NCBI GenBank assembly: GCA_026394435.1
Contig: JAPKYG010000037.1
Coordinates: forward strand, 1 to 32,711
Reading direction: 5' to 3'
Origin: Methanobacteriota archaeon
GTDB taxonomy: Archaea; Thermoplasmatota; E2; DHVEG-1
DNA: 32,711 nucleotides
Below the pieces are notes generated by a model that had not been told where the DNA came from, did no database searches, and was given only the letters and a program-made list of their open reading frames with translations. The translations under genes were made by a program, and so were the position numbers. This document shows, in pieces, positions 8,611 to 19,430 of the stretch; within the stretch, counting starts at the first letter, position 1; every line of letters starts with the position of its first letter.

Positions 8611-9006
8611 ATGGATATGGAGATTACGTTTCCTGGTGGGAAGAGAGTTGAAGCACACTATGGTGGTTTTACGATAAAAACCGATCAACCAGTTGCTGAT
8701 GGAGGGTCTGGGACTGCTCCGTCACCGTTTGATTTGTTTCTGGCATCAATTGGTACATGTACAGGATATTATGTGTTGAGTTTTTGTCAGAAGAATAACA
8801 TTCCGACAGAGAATATGAGGTTGACTGCAAGCATACAGAGGAATTCCGGGACGCATCTGGTGGAAAACATTCGTATTGACATTCATGTTCCAAGGGAGTT
8901 TCCGGAGAAATACAAAAACGCGGTAGTGAAGGCAGCAGATGCATGTGTGGTGAAACGACATTTGAATACACCACCAAAGATACATATCATCGTAGCATCC
9001 CACTAG
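8611..9006 (+). CDS. OsmC family protein
   Basis: The 131-residue protein has the OsmC/Ohr-like layout, with an N-terminal beta-strand region, then SPFDLFLASIGTCTGYYVLSFCQKNNIP carrying the first conserved Cys on a helix, and the second in AADACVVKRHL. Family members reduce organic hydroperoxides or related thiol-reactive compounds using this Cys pair. The YhfA-like branch, which this resembles most, has no settled substrate. The track starts at a TTG at 8596, but GGAGG at 8598-8602 lies 8 bases before ATG 8611, so 8611 is the better start. A TATA-like sequence about 40 bases upstream suggests its own promoter. It precedes purA by 47 bases, and nothing indicates a shared function. Confidence 0.85.
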   Translation: MDMEITFPGGKRVEAHYGGFTIKTDQPVADGGSGTAPSPFDLFLASIGTCTGYYVLSFCQKNNIPTENMRLTASIQRNSGTHLVENIRIDIHVPREFPEKYKNAVVKAADACVVKRHLNTPPKIHIIVASH

Positions 9007-9044
9007 TCATTATCTTTATCTATCTCTTTTCTATTGCCAAGTGA

Positions 9045-10551
<1,507 letters not shown>

Positions 10552-10555
<4 letters not shown>

Positions 10556-10692
10556 ACGCTTTTGATGCGTTTTGCAACAGTTGGCCGCTCTTTATAGAAT
10601 ACTTTGCTTCCGCAATACGGGCATTGCATCCCGATGTTTTTCACATCGAACTGCACTGCTTTCTTACACAAACCACACTTATACCTGGTCAC
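10552..10692 (-). CDS. rpoP: DNA-directed RNA polymerase subunit P (Rpc10/Rpb12-like)
   Basis: This 46-residue gene is not in the supplied ORF track; it was found by translating the gap between rpl37ae and pcc1. The protein begins MTRYKCGLCKKAVQFD and continues with CPYCGSKVFYKERPTVAK. The CxxC-x14-CxxC zinc ribbon and the basic ending are typical of the archaeal P subunit, which sits at the Rpo3/Rpo10 assembly platform of RNA polymerase. The GTG start overlaps the TGA stop of rpl37ae (GTGA), and the stop overlaps the pcc1 start (ATGA), so both flanking genes are translationally coupled to it. The position between L37Ae and Pcc1 is the conserved one in archaea. Confidence 0.95.
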
Positions 10693-10982
10693 TTGGATTC
10701 CTCTTCAGCAGGTAACTCGACAGGCAGTCCCTTGAGGATTCGTTCTGCGGTCACACCGGAGGGCGTGGATGGCATATAGGCACCACCAGCAAAGATATTG
10801 CCGCATTTCTTGCATTCCCAAATACTCGTACTCGTTCGTTGCACTGCTTTCTGACCGCACCGGGGGCACTCGTGACGGAGTTTCTGCTGGCTTTCCACGT
10901 CTCTGATCATGCTACGTGATTTTACACCGTATCGCTCTGCGAAGCGACCGGATGTGCCAACTTTTTTCGTACGTTTTGACAT
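10689..10982 (-). CDS. rpl37ae: 50S ribosomal protein L37Ae (eL43)
   Basis: The 97-residue protein is a zinc-ribbon component of the large ribosomal subunit. The N terminus MSKRTKKVGTSGRFAERYGVKSR is basic and contains the family's GRFxxRYG pattern; the zinc ribbon is CPRCGQKAVQRTSTSIWECKKC, and FAGGAYMPSTP follows as in the family. The acidic tail LPAEEESK is a small extension. It lies 15 bases downstream of rrp42 and overlaps rpoP by 4 bases. The location inside the exosome operon is conserved in archaea and links ribosome assembly with RNA processing. Confidence 0.96.
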   Translation of the reverse strand: MSKRTKKVGTSGRFAERYGVKSRSMIRDVESQQKLRHECPRCGQKAVQRTSTSIWECKKCGNIFAGGAYMPSTPSGVTAERILKGLPVELPAEEESK

Positions 10983-10997
10983 GGTATTTCCCTGTAC

Positions 10998-11801
10998 TTA
11001 CGATGAAGTAATTTCTATTAACTTCTTTCGTATTTCTTTCCCGTTATCCAGAGCTCCTTTTATAACTTTTTGTATCTCGTCCTTGGAAAAACTGCCGGAA
11101 AGCCCTTTCTGCATCGCCCGAATATCACCGTTATGGTCCGTGGCAACCGTTAACCGCACGTCCGCGATGACTTCTTCATCAAAACAAGGGTCAAAGAGGA
11201 CAAAATCATTGATTTTAACTGCGGTACAAGAAATCGGTGGCTCTGACATAGGCAAGGGGAAATCTTCTTTTTGATATCCCTCAGGGAGTTGTTCTTCAAA
11301 CCGCTTCGCAGGGACAATCGTTGTTGACAATGCAGCAAGAGCACCCAAAGATGCTGCATCAAAGAGATTTCCATCGTAATCAAGGACATGGATATCGATG
11401 AAGACCAACCAGACCAGCTCACCGGGAGTTACAACAAGTTTTTCAACATCAACGACCTTTGATTCACGCACCCCACGGTCGACGACCCGGGCTAGCTCAA
11501 TGGCATCTTCTCGTGGTGGACCTGACTCAAAATCAGGGGATGCCAAAGGAACAAGCTCAGCAGCGGTGCTTAACACTCCCATGTTTGGGGTATCCGGGAA
11601 TGGTTCACCCAGGCCCATTTTGATACCAACAAGAACTTGGGTATTTCCAATTTTTACTCGTGCGGATCCCTCTGCCTTGTTGACCACCTTTGTTTCAATC
11701 TCAATCGTCCGGTATTGGTCAAAGCTACGTCCATCGATACGTTTCCCTTGCGCCCCAAGATTTGTAATATAATCACGCTTAATAATAGGGACAATGGTCA
11801 T
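10998..11801 (-). CDS. rrp42: Exosome complex component Rrp42 (non-catalytic RNase PH-like subunit)
   Basis: The 267-residue protein forms the hexameric RNase PH ring of the archaeal exosome with Rrp41. Rrp42 itself is inactive but contributes to RNA binding and is needed for activity. The family start is seen ([18 protein letters not shown]), followed by [26 protein letters not shown] and [17 protein letters not shown]. In the second half, the region that carries acidic catalytic residues in Rrp41 reads [20 protein letters not shown] and is typical of Rrp42. The ATG overlaps the TGA stop of rrp41 in an ATGA arrangement, so translation of the two ring partners is coupled. Confidence 0.97.
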   Translation of the reverse strand: MTIVPIIKRDYITNLGAQGKRIDGRSFDQYRTIEIETKVVNKAEGSARVKIGNTQVLVGIKMGLGEPFPDTPNMGVLSTAAELVPLASPDFESGPPREDAIELARVVDRGVRESKVVDVEKLVVTPGELVWLVFIDIHVLDYDGNLFDAASLGALAALSTTIVPAKRFEEQLPEGYQKEDFPLPMSEPPISCTAVKINDFVLFDPCFDEEVIADVRLTVATDHNGDIRAMQKGLSGSFSKDEIQKVIKGALDNGKEIRKKLIEITSS

Positions 11802-12532
11802 TCTTGCACCTCCGCGGCAATAGCTTGATACTTATGCATGACCGCTTTTTTCTGAATCTCAGAAACCGCATGGCATCCTTTCACGGCGAGGTCAAACGCC
11901 TGGTTAAACTCATCAACGGTGAGATGTCCATCCATCTGTAATAAGAGTACTTCACCGGTTCGTGGTGAAATTGCGACAGGCAGGTCAGCATCACCAAAGT
12001 TATCTTCCTCTTTTCCCAGATCTAGGACAACCTGGCCATTGATTTTTCCGGCAGCAATTGCAACCGGGATATCTCTCATGGGGATCCCTGCATCGATGAG
12101 GGCGACACCGGCAGCGGTTAACCCGGCACAGCGTGTTCCTGCCTCTGCATCAAGCACCTCGATGTTCACATTGACGGTTGCCCGGGGGAACTGCTCGGTA
12201 AGGATTACTTTTTCCAGGGCTTCTGAGATAACTTTTGAAATCTCGACGCTTCGTCGGTCAGGGCCAGGTCGTTTACGATCTTCGACGCTGAACGCAGCCA
12301 TATTATATCGCGCTTGCACAATCGCTCTGAGCGGATTCTGCGTGTGTCGTGGTACTGCCTCTCGAGGGCCATACACGGCCACGAGGACTTTATTGCCACC
12401 CCATTCCAGGTAACATGAGCCGTCTGCTCGATGAAGCACGCCAGCCTCGATTTTGATTTTCCGTATATCTTCTGGACCTCGTCCATCTAATCGTTTTCCT
12501 TCGCTGGTTATTAACTCAATATCTGATTTCAT
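11798..12532 (-). CDS. rrp41: Exosome complex component Rrp41 (catalytic 3'-5' phosphorolytic subunit)
   Basis: The 244-residue protein is the active RNase PH-type subunit, degrading or tailing RNA 3' ends with phosphate or NDPs. Conserved segments are [80 protein letters not shown] and [20 protein letters not shown]. The last carries the acidic residues that bind the catalytic metal in the archaeal family. ATG 12532 shares a base with the TAA stop of rrp4 (TAATG). It sits between rrp4 and rrp42, giving the complete nine-subunit core (three each) in one operon. Confidence 0.98.
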   Translation of the reverse strand: MKSDIELITSEGKRLDGRGPEDIRKIKIEAGVLHRADGSCYLEWGGNKVLVAVYGPREAVPRHTQNPLRAIVQARYNMAAFSVEDRKRPGPDRRSVEISKVISEALEKVILTEQFPRATVNVNIEVLDAEAGTRCAGLTAAGVALIDAGIPMRDIPVAIAAGKINGQVVLDLGKEEDNFGDADLPVAISPRTGEVLLLQMDGHLTVDEFNQAFDLAVKGCHAVSEIQKKAVMHKYQAIAAEVQE

Positions 12533-13212
12533 TATCTTACATCCTTTGCATCTTTTTTCAAGAGTTCTTCTATTCTATCAGTGAGCCCGAACGTAGCAGC
12601 CTCACTTTCTATCTTAGAGATCGCTTGTAGCACCTTTGCGATGCCTTCCGCATCTCCATCTATCCAAATACGACCGTTCTTACCGACTTTGATTCGGCAG
12701 CGGGTGTATTTTTGTATTATCTCTATCATCGAATATTTTTTTCCCATAATGCGGCGATAAATTGAGGGTTCAAATTCAATGATATGACCGCCTTTGAGTT
12801 TAAACAGGTTACGATCATTCAGTGTTATCTGAAGTTTCTTTGATTCATCAATCGAGAGAACCTTTGCCAGTATGGCATCACCGGTGTTTAAATATTTTTC
12901 TGTATCGGCGAATTCGATCTCCCAAGGCACCTCGTGTACATGTAAGAGTGCCGGGTACGGGGCGTTGATATCAACCATCCAGTTCGATGTTGATGCTTCT
13001 TCCACGACACCGATGACAAAATCATCAACAATCGGTTCATATCGTCCTTTTAACGGAATGATGTTGATGAAATTATCTTGTATATTCAGTACTCCAAGTC
13101 GTTCTGCGTAGATTTTTTTGTTTTCTACAAATGTTCCCCGACCAGGCTTGAAGGCAGGTATATCACCGAGAATCTGACCAGGAATTACAATTTGACGTCC
13201 TTCATTTGGCAT
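12532..13212 (-). CDS. rrp4: Exosome complex RNA-binding cap protein Rrp4
   Basis: The 226-residue protein caps the Rrp41/Rrp42 ring and feeds RNA into it. Three parts can be seen: an N-terminal strand region ([23 protein letters not shown]), an S1 domain ([36 protein letters not shown]), and a C-terminal KH domain with [32 protein letters not shown], including the GKNGRIWI loop. These are standard for archaeal Rrp4. It is 26 bases downstream of the SBDS gene. Poly(A)-preferring RNA capture is family knowledge, not shown here. Confidence 0.98.
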   Translation of the reverse strand: MPNEGRQIVIPGQILGDIPAFKPGRGTFVENKKIYAERLGVLNIQDNFINIIPLKGRYEPIVDDFVIGVVEEASTSNWMVDINAPYPALLHVHEVPWEIEFADTEKYLNTGDAILAKVLSIDESKKLQITLNDRNLFKLKGGHIIEFEPSIYRRIMGKKYSMIEIIQKYTRCRIKVGKNGRIWIDGDAEGIAKVLQAISKIESEAATFGLTDRIEELLKKDAKDVR

Positions 13213-13238
13213 AAAATCATGTATCCTTTTTTACAAAC

Positions 13239-13934
13239 CTACTTCAAAATTCGTGTTTCTACATTTCCTTTCGTAAGTGTATTTAACCGATCATAAAAAT
13301 CTGTTTGCATTCCCGCTGGAAGTTTCACAATACCGACCCAGGTGCCATCTGACTGCCATTCCTCCCGCTCTAATGTGCCAAAGCTGCGGACCGCACCGTA
13401 CGCTTTCCCAACATGTTCAGGGGGAATTTTCACAGAGACCCGTGTCTGATCCATCGAGATAGGGAGAATAGGTCGGAGTATCTCAATGATGGTTTTCATC
13501 TGTTGGTTCACTGATTTAAAGGGATCGATATGCACCTTTGCTTCATCCATCGCAAGTTCAATTCGGGTTCTGGGATGTGGCATCTTCGTCTGCGGGTCCA
13601 TCGCGTTTCTCACTATCAAATCAACGATACGTTTTTTCTTCTGCTCCTGCATTTCATGACGCTGCTCTGTTGTCAGCTGGATTTCTCCTTTCTGAATGAT
13701 TTCTTTGGCAATCGTTGAAATATCAGTGGTGTTGAAATGTTTCTGAAGTGATTCGATGGGTGCATGGGTCCCTTTCTTTGAATCACTAAAAACCGCATCA
13801 ATCGCAAGAGCGGAGAGAATATTTTCTATTTTTCCCTCCAGGATATGCTCTGCCTCATGAGGATCCACGAGGATCTCGAAACGATCCGTTCCTTTATGCA
13901 AACGCGCAATCACTGCGTTTTCTAGACTTACCAA
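13239..13934 (-). CDS. sdo1: Ribosome maturation protein SDO1/SBDS homologue
   Basis: The 231-residue protein has the three SBDS domains. The N-terminal FYSH domain contains ARLHKGTDRFEILVDPHEA and is followed by a helical middle part (EQKKKRIVDLIVRNAMDPQTKMPHPRTRIELAMDEAKVHID) and a C-terminal ferredoxin-like domain (LPISMDQTRVSVKIPPEHVGKAYGAV). SBDS acts in late 60S maturation with an EF-2-type GTPase in eukaryotes; the archaeal role is taken to be similar. It starts 2 bases after psmA ends and precedes rrp4, the conserved archaeal order linking proteasome, exosome and ribosome biogenesis. Confidence 0.98.
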   Translation of the reverse strand: MVSLENAVIARLHKGTDRFEILVDPHEAEHILEGKIENILSALAIDAVFSDSKKGTHAPIESLQKHFNTTDISTIAKEIIQKGEIQLTTEQRHEMQEQKKKRIVDLIVRNAMDPQTKMPHPRTRIELAMDEAKVHIDPFKSVNQQMKTIIEILRPILPISMDQTRVSVKIPPEHVGKAYGAVRSFGTLEREEWQSDGTWVGIVKLPAGMQTDFYDRLNTLTKGNVETRILK

Positions 13935-13936
13935 CT

Positions 13937-14659
13937 CTACTTACCTCCAATCGCCTTGGTCACATACGTCTTTGTTTCCGCAGGTGACAGGATATGGAAT
14001 TTGACTCCTTTTTTCACCACACCAATTTCGATCGCATCAGGATTCAACTTCCCTTCAGTACCCTTATGTAATGCTTTCACACCCAGATCAACAGCCTCGT
14101 CCATAGACATGTTGTCTTTATAATGTTCCTCGAAGTAGGCCATTGCCCCTGTGCGTCCGGCCCCTTCACTGGCTGCCTTGTATTCCATGAGGGCACCAGA
14201 AGGATCAGTGGAAAACAAGCGAGCACCGGTTTGATCGACCCCCGCAATCAACAATGCAGTTCCAAACGGTCGAACACCACCATACTGGGTGTATGTTTGT
14301 TTAAAATCACAAATTCGTTTCACCAGTGTTTCGACCTGAATTTTTTCACCATAGGTTATCTCATTGATTTGCGCATCCAGGCGAGCTCTATCAATCAAGG
14401 ATCGAGCATCGGCAACAAGACCAGATGTTGCGCACCCAATGTGATCATCGATAATGAAAATCTTCTCAATGGAATCCGGCTCAATGAGTCGAGATGTAAT
14501 ACGTTTATCAACAATTAAGATAGCGCCATCTCGGAATTTCACTCCCACTGTTGTTGTTCCGCGTTTTACTGCTTCTCGTGCGTACTCCACTTGAAACAAT
14601 CGTCCATCGGGGGAAAAGACGGTAATCGCTCGATCATATGCCATATTTGATGGTTGCAT
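13937..14659 (-). CDS. psmA: Proteasome alpha subunit
   Basis: The 240-residue alpha subunit forms the outer rings and gate of the 20S proteasome. The N-terminal gating segment is nearly invariant in archaea and is seen here as [29 protein letters not shown], with the YDR motif at the gate. The body shows [32 protein letters not shown], and [17 protein letters not shown]. There is no propeptide or catalytic N-terminal Thr, as expected for an alpha subunit. GAGGTGA lies upstream of the ATG, and a TATA-like CTATATAC on the minus strand near 14738-14745 could be the operon promoter. The beta subunit is not in the window. Confidence 0.98.
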   Translation of the reverse strand: MQPSNMAYDRAITVFSPDGRLFQVEYAREAVKRGTTTVGVKFRDGAILIVDKRITSRLIEPDSIEKIFIIDDHIGCATSGLVADARSLIDRARLDAQINEITYGEKIQVETLVKRICDFKQTYTQYGGVRPFGTALLIAGVDQTGARLFSTDPSGALMEYKAASEGAGRTGAMAYFEEHYKDNMSMDEAVDLGVKALHKGTEGKLNPDAIEIGVVKKGVKFHILSPAETKTYVTKAIGGK

Positions 14660-14793
14660 TTTTTATTTCACCTCATATTTTCTTCTGTTTTTCTCTGTTA
14701 TCTCTCTCAATTTTAACCATGAATGCACTTTTGATGTATATAGTTTGTGTTCACGTTTCTTCTCCAGAGAAATACGATAAGAATGACGATAAG

Positions 14794-15423
14794 TTAGACT
14801 CCTCTTTTTGTTCCCCAAATGATTTTATGCAGTTGCAGTGCCAGTCGCACCGGTACTCCATCGTTGAGAATCCATGACGCAAGCTTCTTTGGGTTCGTAC
14901 CCCAAACAGGTTGGAAAAACACGGTGCATGGTGGGTTGTATTTTTTGAGAATTTTTTTCGCGTAATCGTAATCTTCTTTGTTTTTAATGATGAATTTAAG
15001 TTGGTCCTTTTTTGAAAGATATGATATATTTTTCATGTTCATTTGCTCATACGAACCTGACGAGGGGCATTTGATGTCCAGAGAGATCATTAAGGATTTT
15101 TTTCCCACAAACTTCTTGATGCTGATGCTTCCGTTTGTTTCAAGACATATCTTGTAATTTTTTTGAAGGAGCCACTCTATAAGTTTCGGTGCGTCTTTTT
15201 GCAGCAGTGGTTCCCCGCCCGTGAGACAAACATAGGTGCAAGCAAATTTCTTAATCTCATCGAGAATCTCTTGTATACTCATCTCGGTTCCTTGTTCGTA
15301 GGCATACGTGGTATCGCAGAAGGAACAACGTAAGTTACAGCCGGTGAGTCTCAGAAAAATACTGGGTACACCAACCAATGTGCCTTCTCCTTGTATTGAG
15401 TAAAATATTTCATTTACTTTCAT
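14794..15423 (-). CDS. queE: 7-carboxy-7-deazaguanine synthase (radical SAM)
   Basis: The 209-residue enzyme converts 6-carboxytetrahydropterin to 7-carboxy-7-deazaguanine, on the way to preQ0 and archaeosine in archaeal tRNA. Seen are EIFYSIQGEGTLVGVPSIFLRLTGCNLRCSFCDTTYA, with the CxxxCxxC cluster motif, YVCLTGGEPLLQ (the SAM-binding GGE motif) and ETNGS near residue 95. Length and order fit QueE. On the minus strand, a TTTTAATT element lies about 26 bases before the ATG, so the transcript may be leaderless; a stronger TATAAATATTT lies further up near 15503-15513. The other pathway genes (queC, queD) are not here. The coding DNA is more AT-rich than the neighbouring operons. Confidence 0.93.
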   Translation of the reverse strand: MKVNEIFYSIQGEGTLVGVPSIFLRLTGCNLRCSFCDTTYAYEQGTEMSIQEILDEIKKFACTYVCLTGGEPLLQKDAPKLIEWLLQKNYKICLETNGSISIKKFVGKKSLMISLDIKCPSSGSYEQMNMKNISYLSKKDQLKFIIKNKEDYDYAKKILKKYNPPCTVFFQPVWGTNPKKLASWILNDGVPVRLALQLHKIIWGTKRGV

Positions 15424-15565
15424 TTGTGTGATGTATTTGGAACGTCAATTAAAATCTTTGCTCGGTAGAAAAAGGAAAACACAGCAGATAGAATGGATGT
15501 AAAAATATTTATAGGGGAAGTAATATTACGGGTAAGCCGTTCCAATGTTACTTGATATAGTGTAT

Positions 15566-15577
15566 AGTATAAATAAT
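15566..15577 (+). promoter_or_regulatory. TATA box for tRNA-Lys and probably the rpo operon
   Basis: The sequence AGTATAAATA is centred about 29 bases before the first base of the mature tRNA, the expected distance for an archaeal TATA box with a short 5' leader. No comparable element lies between the tRNA and rpoH, so this promoter may also drive rpoH and what follows. Confidence 0.6.
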
Positions 15578-15600
15578 GAGTGGAACTGTGGCCCGTCCTT

Positions 15601-15674
15601 GGGCCTGTAGCTCAGCTAGGTAGAGCATCTGGCTTTTAACCAGGTGGCCAAGGGTTCGAATCCCTTCAGGCCCG
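15601..15674 (+). tRNA. tRNA-Lys (anticodon UUU)
   Basis: A complete cloverleaf of 74 bases can be drawn. The acceptor stem is GGGCCTG/CAGGCCC with discriminator G, the D stem is GCTC/GAGC, the anticodon stem is TCTGG/CCAGG with loop CTTTTAA, and the T arm is AAGGG-TTCGAAT-CCCTT. The anticodon TTT reads AAA and AAG lysine codons. There is no intron, and the 3' CCA is not encoded. It lies 34 bases upstream of the inferred rpoH start with no promoter between, so tRNA processing may generate the 5' end of the rpoH mRNA. Confidence 0.96.
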
Positions 15675-15695
15675 CCTTTCCTCAAAAGGAACGCA

Positions 15696-15711
15696 GGAGG
15701 AATGTAGTATC
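15696..15711 (+). promoter_or_regulatory. rpoH ribosome binding site with AUG-UAG start-stop and AUC start
   Basis: GGAGG at 15696-15700 is followed by ATGTAG at 15702-15707, an AUG directly followed by a stop and out of frame with rpoH, and then by ATC at 15709, 8 bases after the Shine-Dalgarno and in frame. A small hairpin (TTCCT-CAAA-AGGAA, 15678-15691) lies between tRNA and this site. Whether AUC truly initiates, or the base is a sequence error for ATG, cannot be told here. Confidence 0.5.
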
Positions 15712-16029
15712 GCAGCCCCGCCAAAAAAATATTACGACATCTTAGGACATAAGCTTGTTCCGGAACATACTATTTTATCTGAGAAAGAGAAAAAGGAGTT
15801 GTTAAAGGAATACGATATCAGACCTGATCAACTGCCACGTATTCTTGCAAATGATCCAGCAGTGATTTCCGCGGGAGCCAAACCTGGACAGATTGTGAAG
15901 ATCATCCGGAAAAGCCCTACCGCGAAATATGCGACCGCGTATCGGTTAGTTGTTGAGAGTGATACCTCTGAGAGTTTTGTCTTCGCTGAGCCATCTGAAG
16001 AGGTCAGCACGGCAAGTGAAGAGATATAG
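15709..16029 (+). CDS. rpoH: DNA-directed RNA polymerase subunit H (Rpb5 C-terminal domain)
   Basis: The track starts this gene at a TTG at 15799, but the conserved family N terminus lies upstream in the same frame: YYDILGHKLVPEHTILSEKEKKELLKEY. Translating back, the only in-frame codon well placed behind GGAGG is ATC at 15709, giving (M)AAPPKKYYDILGHKLVPEH and 106 residues. There is no ATG, GTG or TTG in frame before the conserved block. The core DQLPRILANDPAVISAGAKPGQIVKIIRKSPTAKYATAYRLVV is standard for archaeal subunit H, which helps DNA entry and assembly in RNA polymerase. A short acidic tail (SEEVSTASEEI) makes it longer than most homologues. It is the first protein gene of the rpo operon, 23 bases before rpoB. 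Confidence 0.85.
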   Translation: MAAPPKKYYDILGHKLVPEHTILSEKEKKELLKEYDIRPDQLPRILANDPAVISAGAKPGQIVKIIRKSPTAKYATAYRLVVESDTSESFVFAEPSEEVSTASEEI

Positions 16030-16052
16030 AAAGGGGAATATGAGGAGTACTT

Positions 16053-19000
16053 ATGAGAGAACTTGTTGATGCGTTTTATCGAGAACGAAGTATTGTCAAC
16101 CATCAGATCGCCTCCTACGATGATTTTTTACGACATCGTCTGCAGCGGATTGTCGATGGCACGATCATTGGTCAGGAAGAAGAAGGGATGAAAAGAGGGT
16201 ATATCTACCCGGAGATTGAAGGATATAAGATTAAGTTCGGGAAGATCAAAATTGGTCTTCCACAGGTAAAAGAAGCGGATGGGACCGAGCGGCCTTTGAC
16301 ACCGATGGAAGCGCGGCTACGAGATCTGACGTATGAGGCGCCGCTTGAGCTTGAGTTCATTCCTGTGAAAAATGAGGTGGAGTACGAGCCTGAGACGGTT
16401 CGCGTTGGTGAACTGCCCATCATGGTGAAGTCTCTGCGATGTAACATCTCCCAAAAAGTTTTAGAAGAAAAATTGGATCGGCCTTTCTCTGATGAGGATT
16501 ATCAAAAAGAGCTTCAGCAGCTGCAGGAAGACCCGTTGGATCCTGGTGGGTATTTCATTAGCAACGGGACAGAACGAGTGTTAATCACGGTTGAGGATCT
16601 AGCTCCAAACAGGGTTCTTGTTGAGCGGTCAAGCAGATATGGTACCGATGTTGAAGTTGCTAAGGTTTTTTCCCAACGGGAAGGATATCGTGCGTTAACC
16701 GTGGTGGAAAAACGGAAGGATGGCATGCTCATGGTGAGCTTGCCGACAACGTATGGTCAGATCCCGCTTATTGTCTTATTGCGTGCTCTGGGGATGGAGA
16801 ACGATAAAGAAATCGTTGATGTCATCTGTGTTGATCCGAAGATGGAGCCGTATGTGCTTGCGAACATCGAGGAATGCGCGAAGGAATATAGTATCGCAAC
16901 AAAGGAAGAAGCAGTTGCGTATCTTGGGAAGAAGTTCGCTGGTGGGCAGGCAAAAGAGTACCGTGTGAAACGTGTTGAAACCATCATGGATCGGCATCTT
17001 CTGGCTCATCTTGGGAATGACCCTGATGATCGTTTAAAAAAGGCTATTTTCGTGGCTCGCATGGGGATGGCTGTGTTAGAACTCGCCCTCGGGAAACGAG
17101 AGCAGGATGACAAAGACCATTACGCAAACAAGCGTTTGAAGCTTGCGGGGGATCTCATGGAGGATCTCTTCCGAGTCGCGTTTACCGCCTTGTGTAAGGA
17201 TCTAAAATATCAGATTGAACGCATTCATGCCAAAGGAAAAGAAATCAAGATCGCGTCATCGCTACGTTCCGATGTTCTCAGTCAACGTATTCATCACGCG
17301 CTTGCAACAGGGAACTGGGTTGGTGGACGAGCAGGAGTCTCACAGCTTCTTGATCGAACCAGCAATTTAGCGGTTCTGAGTCACTTACGACGAGTTACGT
17401 CACCGTTGACGAGGTCACAACCACATTTCGAAGCACGAGATTTGCATTCAACCCAATGGGGACGACTTTGCCCGAATGAAACGCCAGAAGGACCGAACTG
17501 TGGTCTGGTCAAGAACCTTGCACTTACTGTCGAAATCTCAGAAGGTTTTGGAGAAAAAGAAGTGGAAACAGTCCTGCGAGAACTTGGGATTAAGGAACTG
17601 ACGAAACACGTCACGGGTGCCCGTGTTTATCTGAACGGGGACCTTATCGGGATGCATCCGAACGGTGCAGATCTTGTCAAGAAATTGCGAGAACGACGAC
17701 GAAAGGGAATGCTTAGTACCGAAATCAATGTTACCTATGATATTGAAGGAAACGATGTGATTGTGAACTGTGATTGTGGACGGTTACGACGACCGCTGCT
17801 TGTTGCTGAAAATGGTAAACTCTTGGTAAATCAAAAAAACCTTGCTGAACTTAAAGAAGGAAAGAAGAATTGGTCTAATCTTATCAATGAGGGGGCTGTC
17901 GAATACATAGATGCTGAAGAAGAAGAAAACGCACTCATTGCGTTACGAGAAGAAAATCTGACCCCAGATCATACCCATATGGAGCTTGACCCGATGTGTA
18001 TTCTCGGGATCGGTGCATCCCTTGTTCCCTATCCGGAGCATAACTCGTCTCCAAGAATTACGATGGGCGCAGGAATGGGAAAACAATCGCTCGGGTTCGG
18101 TGCGTCAAACTACCGTATACGACCGGACACACGGAGTCATCTGCTTCACTATCCACAGATGCCGTTAGTGCAGACACATCCGATTCATTATATTCGATTT
18201 AGAGAACGACCTGCTGGGCAGAACTATATTGTCGCGGTTGCCTCGTTTCAGGGATATAACATGGAAGATGCCTTGATCATGAGCAAGTCATCGATCGAAC
18301 GAGGACTCGGTCGGAGTACATTCATCCGAACATATAGCAGTGAAGAGAAGCGATATCCTGGTGGTCAAGAGGATCATTTTGAAATCCCAAATCCGGATTG
18401 TCGAGGCGTTCGCACTGAAGACGCGTATAACAATCTGGGTGAAGACGGGTTGATTTCTCCAGAATGTGGCGCAAACGGCGGAGACGTTTTGATTGGGAAA
18501 ACATCACCACCGCGTTTCCTTGAAGAACCGACTGATTTTCTTACGCCTCAGAAACGAAGAGAGACCTCGGTTACGGTTCAACATGGGGAAGGCGGTGTTG
18601 TTGATAAAGTCATGTTGTCTGAGTCTGTCAATGGGTCACGAATGGTGAAGATAAAAGTCAGAGAACAACGAATCCCTGAACTCGGGGATAAGTTCGCATC
18701 AAAACATGGTCAGAAAGGAGTGATTGGATATGTGGTATCTGCAGAAAACATGCCGTTCACCCAAGACGGCATGACACCTGATTTAATCATTAACCCACAT
18801 GCTATCCCATCAAGAATGACGGTTGCGCATGTGCTTGAGATGATCGGTGGGAAAGTCGGATCACTTGAGGGGCGAATCGTTGATGGAACAGCTTTTAGCG
18901 GGGAAGACGAAGATCAACTCCGAACGGCTTTAGTGAAAAATGGGTTTAACCACGCGGGAAAAGAAATCTTCTATGATGGACTCACCGGACGACCATTGGA

Positions 19001-19418
19001 ATGTGATATTTTTGTTGGATGTATCTATTATCAGAAGCTTCATCATATGGTCGCTGGTAAGATTCATGCCAGATCACGAGGACCCGTGCAGATCCTCACA
19101 AGACAACCAACGGAGGGACGAGCCAGGGAAGGGGGTCTACGGTTTGGAGAAATGGAACGCGACTGTCTCATTGGCCATGGTGCCTCCATGGTCATTAAAG
19201 ATCGATTACTTGATGAATCAGATATCACGATGAAGTATGTCTGTAACACGTGTGGTCATATCGCGATGATTGATCGTCATGGGCGGTTACATTGTCCAAT
19301 CTGTGGTGATAAAGCAGATATCCACCCAGTGGAGATGAGCTACGCGTTCAAGCTACTTATTGATGAGTTGAAATCTCTTGTGGTTGTACCACGTATTAAA
19401 CTGGAGTCGTTGGTGTAG
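16053..19418 (+). CDS. rpoB: DNA-directed RNA polymerase subunit B (unsplit)
   Basis: This is the second-largest polymerase subunit, 1121 residues, one chain rather than separate B' and B''. Family blocks in order are [109 protein letters not shown] and the C-terminal zinc ribbon [21 protein letters not shown]. It forms half of the active-site cleft with A'. GAGGAG lies before the ATG. Unsplit B is normal in Thermoplasmata, Thermococci and the TACK group, while most methanogens and haloarchaea split it, so this is a lineage hint. Confidence 0.99.
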   Translation: MRELVDAFYRERSIVNHQIASYDDFLRHRLQRIVDGTIIGQEEEGMKRGYIYPEIEGYKIKFGKIKIGLPQVKEADGTERPLTPMEARLRDLTYEAPLELEFIPVKNEVEYEPETVRVGELPIMVKSLRCNISQKVLEEKLDRPFSDEDYQKELQQLQEDPLDPGGYFISNGTERVLITVEDLAPNRVLVERSSRYGTDVEVAKVFSQREGYRALTVVEKRKDGMLMVSLPTTYGQIPLIVLLRALGMENDKEIVDVICVDPKMEPYVLANIEECAKEYSIATKEEAVAYLGKKFAGGQAKEYRVKRVETIMDRHLLAHLGNDPDDRLKKAIFVARMGMAVLELALGKREQDDKDHYANKRLKLAGDLMEDLFRVAFTALCKDLKYQIERIHAKGKEIKIASSLRSDVLSQRIHHALATGNWVGGRAGVSQLLDRTSNLAVLSHLRRVTSPLTRSQPHFEARDLHSTQWGRLCPNETPEGPNCGLVKNLALTVEISEGFGEKEVETVLRELGIKELTKHVTGARVYLNGDLIGMHPNGADLVKKLRERRRKGMLSTEINVTYDIEGNDVIVNCDCGRLRRPLLVAENGKLLVNQKNLAELKEGKKNWSNLINEGAVEYIDAEEEENALIALREENLTPDHTHMELDPMCILGIGASLVPYPEHNSSPRITMGAGMGKQSLGFGASNYRIRPDTRSHLLHYPQMPLVQTHPIHYIRFRERPAGQNYIVAVASFQGYNMEDALIMSKSSIERGLGRSTFIRTYSSEEKRYPGGQEDHFEIPNPDCRGVRTEDAYNNLGEDGLISPECGANGGDVLIGKTSPPRFLEEPTDFLTPQKRRETSVTVQHGEGGVVDKVMLSESVNGSRMVKIKVREQRIPELGDKFASKHGQKGVIGYVVSAENMPFTQDGMTPDLIINPHAIPSRMTVAHVLEMIGGKVGSLEGRIVDGTAFSGEDEDQLRTALVKNGFNHAGKEIFYDGLTGRPLECDIFVGCIYYQKLHHMVAGKIHARSRGPVQILTRQPTEGRAREGGLRFGEMERDCLIGHGASMVIKDRLLDESDITMKYVCNTCGHIAMIDRHGRLHCPICGDKADIHPVEMSYAFKLLIDELKSLVVVPRIKLESLV

Positions 19419-19430
19419 GGGGTAAAAGAA

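Noticed and set aside
11919-12413. 164-residue plus-strand ORF inside rrp41
   Set aside because: It is antisense to a highly conserved gene and has no ribosome binding site or domain.
15424-15480. preQ1 or similar riboswitch in front of queE
   Set aside because: No structured leader is evident, and a TATA-like element 26 bases before the ATG suggests a leaderless transcript.
15702-15753. ATG-TAG read through as pyrrolysine
   Set aside because: The frame after TAG ends quickly without any conserved sequence, and TAG is a normal stop for several genes here (hdrC, osmC-like, rpoH, rpoB, rpoA2, nusA).
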